A stretch of DNA of 64,000 nt from Polyangium sp. 15x6. GTDB taxonomy: Bacteria > Myxococcota_A > Polyangia > Polyangiales > Polyangiaceae. The position numbers and the translations under genes were made by a program. The DNA lies in NCBI RefSeq assembly GCF_029960785.1, contig NZ_JASBQE010000030.1:60605-124604 (forward strand). The letters run 5' to 3'. Below are positions 28,773 through 36,536 of the stretch, one piece after another. A model generated the notes under the pieces. It was given only the letters and a program-made list of their open reading frames with translations. It made no database searches and was not told the DNA's origin. Every line of letters begins with the position of its first letter. Positions within the stretch are counted from its first letter, which is position 1.

Positions 28773-29800
28773 ACGAACCGAGAGATCCGAACGCCGTCCG
28801 CTTCGATCCCGTGGCCGTCCGCGATCACGTCGAGAGCTACTTCCTCAAAGCGAACGACCCCGCGGGCGACCGAGCGCTCTGGATCAAGGCCACGATCTTC
28901 GCCTCCGCGCGCGAGCCTGGCCGGGCCCTCGCCGAGGGCTGGGCGATCGCCTTCGATCGCCGCGGCGGGCAGAGCAAGCACGTCGCGGTCAAGCACGTGC
29001 TCCCTTATGCCGACGCGATCTTCGGCAAGGAGGGCCTCGACGTCGCCTGGAGCCTCCCTGCGCCGGGCGGCGCCTCCGAGGAGCGCATGCGCATCCGGCC
29101 CGGCGAGACGCACGGACGCATCGCGCGGCGTGAGCACTCGATTCGCTGGGACCTTCGTTTCGAGGGCGAGGCGAGCCCGTTCGTCCCGTTCCCGCACGCC
29201 TCGATGTACCGCGGCAAATTCCCCCGATCGAAGACCCTCACGCCGTATCCCGACCTCGTGTTCTCCGGTGAAGTCGAGGTCGACGGCGAGCGCTGGGATC
29301 TCTCCAACTGGCGCGGCATGCAGGGGCACAACTGGGGCCGCGGGCACGCGGATCTTTATGCCTGGTGCCACGTCAACACGTGGGAGAGCGAAGCAGATCT
29401 CGTCGTTGAAGCTCTCTCCGGCCGCGTCCGCGTGGGACCCGTGCTCACGCCGCTCGTCACGCTCGTCTGCGCGCGCTTCCGCGGCGTGACCTACACCTGG
29501 AACGCGCCGCTCGAGATCGCGCGCGCGCACGGCGACGTCGGCCTGCGCCGCTACAGCTTCTCCGCCGAGGGCCGCGCCGCGCGCATCGAGGGCTCGTTCG
29601 AGGCCGATACGGACGACATGGTCGGCCTCTACTACCCGAACCCCGATGGCCCCATGACGTACTGCTTGAACACGAAGCTCTCGCGCGCGCACGTGCGCTT
29701 CGAGGCGTCGGGCAGGCCGCCCGTCGTCGTGAAGAGCCGCGCCGCCGCGCTCGAGATCGGCACGCGCGACGCCGACCACGGCGTGAGGATGCACGTATGA
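28769..29800 (+). CDS. Lipocalin-like (CrtC/AttH/tocopherol-cyclase-type) protein, tentative
   Basis: A 343-residue protein with long beta-stranded stretches, rich in Trp, His and Arg. The central WRGMQGHNWGRGHADLYAWC resembles the conserved G-HNWG/HQWG patch of the double-lipocalin superfamily that includes AttH, hydroxyneurosporene hydratase and tocopherol cyclase. No signal peptide, so it is cytosolic or membrane-associated. The reaction is unknown. It overlaps both neighbours by ATGA and is therefore translationally coupled to the HEAT and DUF4149 genes. Confidence 0.55.
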   Translation: MNEPRDPNAVRFDPVAVRDHVESYFLKANDPAGDRALWIKATIFASAREPGRALAEGWAIAFDRRGGQSKHVAVKHVLPYADAIFGKEGLDVAWSLPAPGGASEERMRIRPGETHGRIARREHSIRWDLRFEGEASPFVPFPHASMYRGKFPRSKTLTPYPDLVFSGEVEVDGERWDLSNWRGMQGHNWGRGHADLYAWCHVNTWESEADLVVEALSGRVRVGPVLTPLVTLVCARFRGVTYTWNAPLEIARAHGDVGLRRYSFSAEGRAARIEGSFEADTDDMVGLYYPNPDGPMTYCLNTKLSRAHVRFEASGRPPVVVKSRAAALEIGTRDADHGVRMHV

Positions 29801-30411
29801 ACGACACCTTCACCGAGGCCGATCTGGCCCCCGATCCGCAGGAAAAACGGGACCGTATCCTCGCCGTCGTCGATCGCGTCGCGGCGCTCGTCGCCGTCCT
29901 CGCGGGCGGCGTGTACATCGGCGGCATGGTCGCGCTCGGCGCCAACGCCGCGCCGATCGTCTTCAGCATGCTCCCGCGGTCGATCGCGGGTGACGTGATG
30001 GGCGCGGTCTTCGCGCGGTTCGACGCGATCGCCCTCGGCGCGGCCCTCGCGGCGCTCGCCGCCGAGGTCACGCGCACCCTCGCCACGCGCCGCCGCGGCC
30101 GCACGATCCTCTCGCGCCTGCGCCGCTCGTGCACGCTCTTCATGGCCGTCTCCGCGGCCTACGTCGCCCTCTCGCTCTCGCCTCGCATCAGCGATCTGCA
30201 CAGGCAGGGCGTGCAGCGCGACGACACGCCGCAGGGTCAGCTCCTCGAGGCCGTGCACAAGCGCGCGGAGCTCTTCGGCAAGATCGGCATGGGGATGGCC
30301 CTCGGCCTCGTCGCGCTCACCATCTTCACCATCCAGCCGCGAAGACCGGACGACGAGGAGGACGACGAAGAGGCGGTCGCGCCCTTGCCGCCGGGCCCGC
30401 GCGACGACTGA
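29797..30411 (+). CDS. DUF4149-like membrane protein
   Basis: A 204-residue protein with four hydrophobic segments in the DUF4149/TMEM205 layout: AALVAVLAGGVYIGGMVALG, a loop, FDAIALGAALAALAAEV, LFMAVSAAYVALSLSPRISD, then KIGMGMALGLVALTIFTIQP. The C-terminal tail is acidic (DDEEDDEEAV). The function of DUF4149 proteins is not established. It is the last gene of the coupled HEAT / lipocalin-like / DUF4149 operon (ATGA overlap at 29797). Confidence 0.7.
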   Translation: MNDTFTEADLAPDPQEKRDRILAVVDRVAALVAVLAGGVYIGGMVALGANAAPIVFSMLPRSIAGDVMGAVFARFDAIALGAALAALAAEVTRTLATRRRGRTILSRLRRSCTLFMAVSAAYVALSLSPRISDLHRQGVQRDDTPQGQLLEAVHKRAELFGKIGMGMALGLVALTIFTIQPRRPDDEEDDEEAVAPLPPGPRDD

Positions 30412-30546
30412 CGCGCCGCTCCCGACTGGCCGAGCGGCTGGCCCTCGTCCGTCTCAGCAGGTATGCTTTGGCCTTCCGGAAGGCGAGGTTTGCTGCCCGT
30501 CACGCGGGTGGCCTGGTCTTTCTTTTCCTTCGCGTGGAGGCGGCCG

Positions 30547-31770
30547 ATGAAGATGAAGAGTGCATGGTGGGTCCTCGCGACCCTTGGATTGAGCCTCGGG
30601 CTCGCGATGAACAGCACGGGCTGTGGGAGCGATAATAACCCCGGGGGGACGGCTGGCACGGGCGGCACGGGCGGCGCAGGCGGCGCGGGTGGGACCGGCG
30701 GCGTCGGTGGCACGGGCGGCACGGTCGATTCGGGGGATTGGCTCGCCATGCCTTGCACGACCGACGCCGATTGTGCCCCCGGGACCTGCATCGCGGCGGA
30801 CAAGGACGACCCGATCTTCGGCGGCGGCCCGCAGAATGGTTACTGTAGCAAGGCCTGCCAGAAGAGCGGCGATTGTCCGGGCGTCGGCAGCATTTGTTAC
30901 AAGGGCGCGAACGGCAGCGCCCCCGAGGGGCGTTGCCTTCCGTCGTGCGAGGTCGGGAATCCTCCGCTCCAGACCCTCGCCGATGATCTCGATCCCTTCA
31001 AGTGCCAGGGGCGCGAGGATCTCGGCTGCATCCGGCTCACGGCCGGCGACGTCTGCCTCCCGTCGTGCACGAACGACGAGGCCTGCGGCGCGGGCCGGAT
31101 CTGTAATCTCGCGTCGGGCCTTTGCGTGACCGACATCACGCCCGGCAAGGATTTCGGCGCGCTCTGCAATCCGATGGCCGCGGACGAGTGTGGCAATGGC
31201 GCGTGCATCGGCGGCCTCTCGGAGGGCAAGGGCTTCTGCTCCGGCCTCTGCACCCTCGGCGGGGACCTGAACGCGGGCGATTGCGGCGGCCTCGCGAACG
31301 GCCTCTGCGTCCTCTCGCCGGTCGTCCAGGGCTGCACCCCGGGCCCGGACACCAACTGCACGGGCCCCGGCGACCTCGGGTTCTGCACGAATAGCTGCAC
31401 GTCGCACGAGGACTGCGTCGCCCCCGACTTCTGGTGCTGGGGCATCATCCAGGGCAACCCGGCCAACGTCGGCTACTGCTTGCCGATGCCCAAGTGCGAC
31501 CAGGGCCAGGCGGCCTGCGGCAATGCGTCGAACGGCCTGACCTGCACCGACACCGTGCACGGCAAGTACTGCGTCGACCTCGAGTACCCGCTCGGCGCGC
31601 TGGCGCCCGATGGCGGCATGGGTGGTGCCGGCGGCATGGGTGGCGCCGGTGGCGCCGGTGGCGCCGGTGGTGCTGGCGGCGCGGGTGGTGCTGGCGGCGC
31701 GGGTGGTGCTGGCGGCGCTGGCGGCGCGGGTGGTGCCGGCGGCGCGGGCGGCATGGGCGGCATGCCCTGA
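30547..31770 (+). CDS. Cys-rich lipoprotein with N- and C-terminal Gly-rich tracts
   Basis: A 407-residue protein. The signal ends in MNSTGC (Cys26). It continues directly into a GGTGG-type linker (residues ~32-58). The body (residues ~65-345) has around 35 cysteines in repeated short-spaced pairs, with motifs such as CTTDADCAPGTC, CQKSGDCPGVGSIC, CTNDEACGAGRIC and CTSHEDCVAPDFWC. The last ~45 residues are GGA/GGM repeats. The ATG at 30547 follows GGAGG; the longer in-frame extension is not used. Repeated C-x-D/E-x-x-C-x(3)-C units suggest a disulphide-rich surface protein. Confidence 0.8.
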   Translation: MKMKSAWWVLATLGLSLGLAMNSTGCGSDNNPGGTAGTGGTGGAGGAGGTGGVGGTGGTVDSGDWLAMPCTTDADCAPGTCIAADKDDPIFGGGPQNGYCSKACQKSGDCPGVGSICYKGANGSAPEGRCLPSCEVGNPPLQTLADDLDPFKCQGREDLGCIRLTAGDVCLPSCTNDEACGAGRICNLASGLCVTDITPGKDFGALCNPMAADECGNGACIGGLSEGKGFCSGLCTLGGDLNAGDCGGLANGLCVLSPVVQGCTPGPDTNCTGPGDLGFCTNSCTSHEDCVAPDFWCWGIIQGNPANVGYCLPMPKCDQGQAACGNASNGLTCTDTVHGKYCVDLEYPLGALAPDGGMGGAGGMGGAGGAGGAGGAGGAGGAGGAGGAGGAGGAGGAGGAGGMGGMP

Positions 31771-31795
31771 GCCTTCGCGGACGCTGACGCACCTC

Positions 31796-31829
31796 GAAGA
31801 GGCCGCGGCGGGCTCGCTGCGGCCTCTTC
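31796..31829 (+). terminator. Rho-independent-type terminator hairpin
   Basis: GAAGAGGCCGC pairs with GCGGCCTCTTC across a 12-nt loop, followed by ACTTTTC. It lies 25 bp after the stop of the Cys-rich lipoprotein gene. Confidence 0.7.
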
Positions 31830-31870
31830 ACTTTTCGGAGCCTCGACGCGGCTCGTGATATCGTCGCGGC

Positions 31871-32665
31871 ATGTCGCCGATCCGCTTGGCTTCCCTCGTC
31901 CTCGTATCGCTCTCGGCTGGGCTGCTCCTCGGTTGTCCGGGCACCGAAAACCCTTCGAGCGGCTCCGCGGGCACGGGCGGCACGGGCGGCACGGGTGGCA
32001 CGGGCGGCGAGGGCGGCACGGGCGGCATGACGACCTCGTCGGGCACCGGGGGAGCGCCTCCCATGTGCACGGACTTCGGCGACGTCGAACAGTCGGATTG
32101 CAACCTGCTCACGCAGGACTGCGAGGGCGCGAACGAGACGTGCCGGCCGAACTCGCTCGGCACGGGCACGGTCTGCGAGGGCGGCGGCGGCATCAAGGGG
32201 GTTGGCGCGAAGTGCTCGGTGGCCTTCGGCGAGTGTGCGGCCGGCCTCTATTGCGTCTTTGGCTACTGTACGCCCGTCTGCTGCCAGAGCGAGCCCGCGT
32301 TCTTCTGCGGCAGCGCCAAGTGCAGCGTCCGTCTCAACTACGGTTCGAAGCGGATCTGGACCTGCAACTTCGCCCCCTCCTGCACGCTCTTCGACGGGAG
32401 CGAGTGCGAGGAAGACGCCGAATGCCGCCTGACCGTGCTCGAGGACGAGCTCGCGCTTTGTGTCCCGCCGTCGGGGAAGTTCGCCGCCGAAGGGGAGCCG
32501 TGCGACGCCATCAACGACTGCGGCGAGGCCCAGCGCTGCGACGCGGTCTGCCGGTATAGCTGCCTGAACATGGGCTGGCAGGACCTCGAGCCGGGCAAGG
32601 GCGGCTGTCCCGCGGGCCAGACGTGCACCCCCGACACGCCGCTCTACGGCGTCTGCCGCCCCTGA
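31871..32665 (+). CDS. Cys-rich lipoprotein with N-terminal GGTGG linker
   Basis: A 264-residue protein. The signal ends in GLLLGC (Cys22), followed by a 30-residue Ser/Gly/Thr tract of GGT repeats and a body with about 22 cysteines (CNLLTQDCEGANETC, CAAGLYCVFGYCTPVCC, CEEDAECRLTVLEDELALC). It resembles 30547-31770 in layout but not in detail, and the C-terminal Gly tract is absent. Function unknown; a cell-surface location is inferred. Confidence 0.8.
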   Translation: MSPIRLASLVLVSLSAGLLLGCPGTENPSSGSAGTGGTGGTGGTGGEGGTGGMTTSSGTGGAPPMCTDFGDVEQSDCNLLTQDCEGANETCRPNSLGTGTVCEGGGGIKGVGAKCSVAFGECAAGLYCVFGYCTPVCCQSEPAFFCGSAKCSVRLNYGSKRIWTCNFAPSCTLFDGSECEEDAECRLTVLEDELALCVPPSGKFAAEGEPCDAINDCGEAQRCDAVCRYSCLNMGWQDLEPGKGGCPAGQTCTPDTPLYGVCRP

Positions 32666-32707
32666 AGCCCCTCTACACCCGGGCGGATTCGCGCTAGGTT
32701 CGCCCGC

Positions 32708-33889
32708 ATGCACGAACACGACGTTGAGGCGCACGGGCAAGCGCACGAGGCGCCCGCGACGCCGGCTCCTCGCGCCGCCGAGGCCCCGGATCTAGGGCTC
32801 CTCCGCGTGCTCCGCGACGACGGCAGCGCCGATCCCGCGACCGACCCCGGCCTGTCCCCGCACGTGCTGCTCCGCGCCTACCGCGAGATGAAGCGCGTGC
32901 GCCTCATCGACACGCGCATGATGCTCCTGCAGCGCCAGGGCCGCATCCATTTCGCCGGCGAGTGCCGCGGCCAGGAGGCGACGCCGATCGCGACGGGCCT
33001 CGTGCTCGAGCGCGACGACTGGGTGTTCCCGGCCCTGCGCGAGAGCGCGATCATGCTCGTGCGAGGCTTCCCGCTGAAGAGCTACATCGCGCAGTACTTC
33101 GGCAACGCGGGCGACGTCCTCAAGGGCCGGCAGATGCCCTCGCACATGAGCGGCCGCGCCGTGAACCAGGTCGCGTGGTCGAGCTGCATGGCCACGCAGC
33201 TCCCGCACGCCGTCGGCGCCGCCTGGGCTGCGAAGATGCGCAAGGACCGCAGCGTCGTCGTCGGCTTCGTCGGCGACGGCGGCACGAGCGAGGCCGACTT
33301 CCACAACGCCCTGAACTTCGCGGGCGTCTTCAAGGTCCCCTGCGTCCTGGTTTGTCAAAACAACCACTGGGCGATCAGCGTCCCCGCGGCCAAGCAGACG
33401 GCCTCGCCCACGTTCGCGGTGAAGGGCCGCGCGTACGGCGTCCCCTCGGTGCGCGTCGACGGCAACGACGTCCTCGCGGTCCACCGTGTCGTCGGCGACG
33501 CTGTCGCCCGCGCGCGGAGCGGCGGCGGACCCACGTTCATCGAGGCTGTGACCTACCGCATGGGCGCGCACTCCTCGAGCGACGATCCCACGCGGTATCG
33601 CTCGCAGGAGGAGGTCGACACGTGGGCGCAGCGCGACCCGATCGTGCGTCTGCGGCGGCACCTCGTGCACCGCGGCCTGCTCGACGAGGCGGAAGAGGCG
33701 GCGCTCGAGGACGGGCTCATGGCCGAGATCGGCGCGGCGATCCAGGAGGTCGAGGCGCTCGGCCCGCCCGCGCGCGAGACGCTCTTCGAGGACGTCTACG
33801 CGGAGCTGCCGTGGCACCTCGCGGAGCAACGCGCCGAGGTCCTGTCGAGCCGGCCTTATGGGGGCTCGCAGGGCGGCGGCGGGCACTGA
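32708..33889 (+). CDS. 2-oxoacid dehydrogenase E1 component, alpha subunit (PDH/BCKDH type)
   Basis: A 393-residue thiamine-diphosphate enzyme subunit that decarboxylates a 2-oxoacid (pyruvate or branched-chain). The ThDP motif starts at GFVGDGGTSEADFHNALNFA and ends in CQNNHWAISVP. The substrate loop YFGNAGDVLKGRQMPSHMS and the phosphorylation-loop-like TYRMGAHSSSDDPTRYR are close to branched-chain E1 alpha. The ~55-residue N-terminal extension is His/Ala/Pro-rich. E1 needs a beta subunit and E2; neither is next door. The next gene is E3 (lpdA). Confidence 0.9.
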   Translation: MHEHDVEAHGQAHEAPATPAPRAAEAPDLGLLRVLRDDGSADPATDPGLSPHVLLRAYREMKRVRLIDTRMMLLQRQGRIHFAGECRGQEATPIATGLVLERDDWVFPALRESAIMLVRGFPLKSYIAQYFGNAGDVLKGRQMPSHMSGRAVNQVAWSSCMATQLPHAVGAAWAAKMRKDRSVVVGFVGDGGTSEADFHNALNFAGVFKVPCVLVCQNNHWAISVPAAKQTASPTFAVKGRAYGVPSVRVDGNDVLAVHRVVGDAVARARSGGGPTFIEAVTYRMGAHSSSDDPTRYRSQEEVDTWAQRDPIVRLRRHLVHRGLLDEAEEAALEDGLMAEIGAAIQEVEALGPPARETLFEDVYAELPWHLAEQRAEVLSSRPYGGSQGGGGH

Positions 33890-33902
33890 TTGTCGTCACG
33901 AT

Positions 33903-33924
33903 GGGGGGGCCCGAGAGCCCCCCC
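33903..33924 (+). terminator. G/C-rich terminator hairpin after E1 alpha
   Basis: GGGGGGGC pairs with GCCCCCCC over a CCGAGA loop, with a short T run about 14 bp downstream. It separates the E1 alpha transcript from lpdA. Confidence 0.6.
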
Positions 33925-34056
33925 CAAACCCCCCGGATTTTTCGCTGACCCTGGACGCCCCCTGGCCGACCGCTTTTTCCGCCCCCACCTTTCCCTCGAC
34001 ATGGTAATCCGCGCCCGAAAAGGGCTGTCGGCCCGCGTTCCACCTTGGAGAATCGG

Positions 34057-35466
34057 ATGAAGACCTACGACGCGATCGTCATCGGCAGCGGCCCCGGCGG
34101 CTACGTCTGCGCGATTCGGCTCGGCCAGCTCAAGCAGAAGACGCTGTGCATCGAGAAGGAAGACGTCGGCGGCGTCTGCCTCAACTGGGGCTGCATCCCG
34201 TCGAAGGCGCTCATCAACGCGGCGCACACCTACGAGAAGGCGCACTCGTCGATGGCGACGATGGGCATCAAGCTCGGCTCGGTCGAGCACGACCCGAACG
34301 CGATGCAGGACTGGAAGGAAGGCATCGTCAAGCGCCTCACGGGCGGCGTGCGAGGTCTCCTCAAGTCGAACGGCGCCGACCTCATGGCGGGCACGGCGAC
34401 GATCGTCTCGCCGAACCGCGTCGAGGTGAAGAAGGCGGACGGCTCGGTCGAGACGATCGAGGCGACGAAGGGCATCGTCCTCGCGACGGGCTCGTCGACC
34501 ATCGAGATCCCGAGCTTCAAGTTCGACGGCAAGCAGATCATCGGCGCGAAGGAGGCCGTGAGCCTGCGCGAGGTCCCGAAGCGGCTGCTCGTCATCGGCG
34601 GCGGCGTGATCGGGCTCGAGCTCGGCATGGTCTACCAGGCCTTCGGCGCCGAGCTCGTGGTCGTCGAGGCGCTGCCCACGCTGCTCACGGGCGTCGATCA
34701 GGACTGCGTGAAGGTCGTCGAGCGCCGCATCCAGAAGCGCGGCGGCAAGATCTTCAAGAACACGAAGGCCATGGGCTACGAGAAGCAGGCCGACGGCTCG
34801 ATCGCGGTGAAGATCGACGTCGAGGGCAAGCCCGAGACGGTCGTCACGGACGTGGTCCTCGTCGCGGTCGGCATGCGCCCGAACTCGCGCGGCCTCGGCC
34901 TCGAGAACGTGGGCGTGAACATCGACAAGCGCGGGTTCGTGCCTTCGGACGAGTTTGGTCGGACGAACGTCCCGACGATCTACTCGATCGGCGACGTCTC
35001 GGGTCCGCCCATGCTCGCGCACAAGGCGTCGAAGGAGGGCGAGGTCATCGCGGAGGTCATCGCGGGCCACAAGGCGGCGAAGGACTGGGCGTGCATCCCG
35101 GGCGCGATCTTCACGGATCCGGAGATCGCGACCGCGGGCCTGACGGCCGAGGAGGCGCAGGCGAAGGGCATCGAGGTCTCGGTCGGCAAGTTCCCGTTCG
35201 CGGCGCTGGGCAAGGCGATGGCGATGATGGAGACCGACGGCTTCGTGAAGGTCGTGACCGACAAGAAGACGAAGCAGGTGCTCGGCGTGCACATCGTCGG
35301 CCCCGAGGCGAGCACGATGATCAGCGAAGGCGCGCTCGCGCTCGAGATGGCCGCGTTCGCCGAGGACATCGCGCTCACGATCCACCCGCACCCGACGCTC
35401 GGCGAGGCGTTCATGGAAGCCGCCGCGCACGCGATGGGCGCGGCGGTCCACATCGTGAACCGCTGA
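34057..35466 (+). CDS. lpdA: Dihydrolipoyl dehydrogenase (E3)
   Basis: A 469-residue FAD/NAD disulphide oxidoreductase that reoxidises dihydrolipoyl-E2. The FAD Rossmann motif is AIVIGSGPGGYVCAIR. The redox-active disulphide is in GGVCLNWGCIPSKALIN. A second Rossmann motif is LLVIGGGVIGLELGMVYQAF. The FAD-binding TIYSIGDVSG is present, and the C-terminal active-site His-Glu pair is in TIHPHPTLGEAFMEA. ATG at 34057 with GGAG at ideal spacing is preferred over the TTG at 34045. Confidence 0.95.
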   Translation: MKTYDAIVIGSGPGGYVCAIRLGQLKQKTLCIEKEDVGGVCLNWGCIPSKALINAAHTYEKAHSSMATMGIKLGSVEHDPNAMQDWKEGIVKRLTGGVRGLLKSNGADLMAGTATIVSPNRVEVKKADGSVETIEATKGIVLATGSSTIEIPSFKFDGKQIIGAKEAVSLREVPKRLLVIGGGVIGLELGMVYQAFGAELVVVEALPTLLTGVDQDCVKVVERRIQKRGGKIFKNTKAMGYEKQADGSIAVKIDVEGKPETVVTDVVLVAVGMRPNSRGLGLENVGVNIDKRGFVPSDEFGRTNVPTIYSIGDVSGPPMLAHKASKEGEVIAEVIAGHKAAKDWACIPGAIFTDPEIATAGLTAEEAQAKGIEVSVGKFPFAALGKAMAMMETDGFVKVVTDKKTKQVLGVHIVGPEASTMISEGALALEMAAFAEDIALTIHPHPTLGEAFMEAAAHAMGAAVHIVNR

Positions 35467-35472
35467 GTCGCG

Positions 35473-36435
35473 CTAGCCCTCCGCCCCCTTCCGCTCGAAG
35501 CACTCCTCCGGCACTCGCTGCTTCTTCCGCGTGACGCGCGTCGCCTCCACGAACGCCGCCGTCACCGGATCGTGATACCCGCTCGCCCCGCGCAGATCCG
35601 GCACGATCGCCTGGTAGTGCCGCACGATCCTCCCCATCAGGATCTCGCGCATCCACTTGCCCACCATCGACGAAAGCGCGACCAAAAGATCCGTCGCGTC
35701 CCCATCCCGCACGAACGCGATCTCGCCGACCCCCGGGAACATGTACGCGCTCCTCGCCCGCGTCTCCTCCAGCACCATGTGCATCCGCCCGCCGAGCGGC
35801 CCGAACGCGCTTCCGTACTTCCCGAACCCGCCCACCTTCCCGCAGACCGCTCGCACGTCCTGCCCTGCGTCCTTCCGCATCGACAGGATCAGCCGCTCCA
35901 TCGCGTGCAGATCCATCTGAAACCGGTTCTTCCCCGCCGCGAGCCCCTCGTTCAGCCGCTTCGCGCAGAGCACCTCGCTCCGCACCGCCACGATCGTCAC
36001 GCCCTTCTTCTCCAGCCGATCGAGATCCGCGTGGATCGTTCGAACCAGCTCCGTCGGCGCCGTGAACGCCTCCCCCTCCGCGCCCCAGCACTGCGCCTCC
36101 ACGTGCGGCGGACACGCCGCCCGGAGCTCCGCGCGATCCTCACTCGCGATCGCGTGCGCGAGCTCGTCCGGCGTCCGCGCCGCCGCTGCGCGTCCGCCGC
36201 CTCGCTCCACCAGCGCGCGTGCCCACGCCTCCGCGAGACCCACGTCCCCGTAGGCCACCATCGCCTTCGAGTCCCCGAGCCGCTCGGCCAGCCCTCCACG
36301 CGGCTTTCGACCCACGAGCGCCGCGCCCTCCTCGGTCACGCGCGCCATCACCGCCGTCACCAGCATCGGCCCGAGCCGAGGTCCAAGACCGTTCTCGTCC
36401 GCGCCTATGCGGAAGCCCGCCGTCGCCTTCTCCAT
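35473..36435 (-). CDS. Divergent RNase HII-like protein
   Basis: A 320-residue protein whose N-terminus matches the RNase HII/HIII opening: IGADENGLGPRLGPMLVTAV (Asp13-Glu14, Gly-x-Gly) and RLGDSKAMV (Asp55-Ser-Lys57). A second match is DGDATDLLVALSSMVGKWMR (Asp246, Ser256, Lys260), corresponding to the conserved AAASxxAK helix. The third catalytic Asp, usually in a V-D-G strand, is not found; the likely region reads AVCGKVGG. It is longer than typical RNase HII. Nuclease function is therefore uncertain. It faces the lpdA gene convergently with a 6-bp gap. Confidence 0.6.
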   Translation of the reverse strand: MEKATAGFRIGADENGLGPRLGPMLVTAVMARVTEEGAALVGRKPRGGLAERLGDSKAMVAYGDVGLAEAWARALVERGGGRAAAARTPDELAHAIASEDRAELRAACPPHVEAQCWGAEGEAFTAPTELVRTIHADLDRLEKKGVTIVAVRSEVLCAKRLNEGLAAGKNRFQMDLHAMERLILSMRKDAGQDVRAVCGKVGGFGKYGSAFGPLGGRMHMVLEETRARSAYMFPGVGEIAFVRDGDATDLLVALSSMVGKWMREILMGRIVRHYQAIVPDLRGASGYHDPVTAAFVEATRVTRKKQRVPEECFERKGAEG

Positions 36436-36536
36436 CGCGCCGAGCTTGTGCCATGAACGGACGCTGGCGTCATCGCGGTCACGACACGCTCGATCGCCCC
36501 TTTCCGACGCGATTGGCGTATCCTACGGGAACCCTG

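Noticed and set aside
33856..35451. A 531-codon minus-strand frame over lpdA
   Set aside because: The plus-strand lpdA has all active-site motifs. The antisense frame is a His/Asp/Arg-rich artefact.
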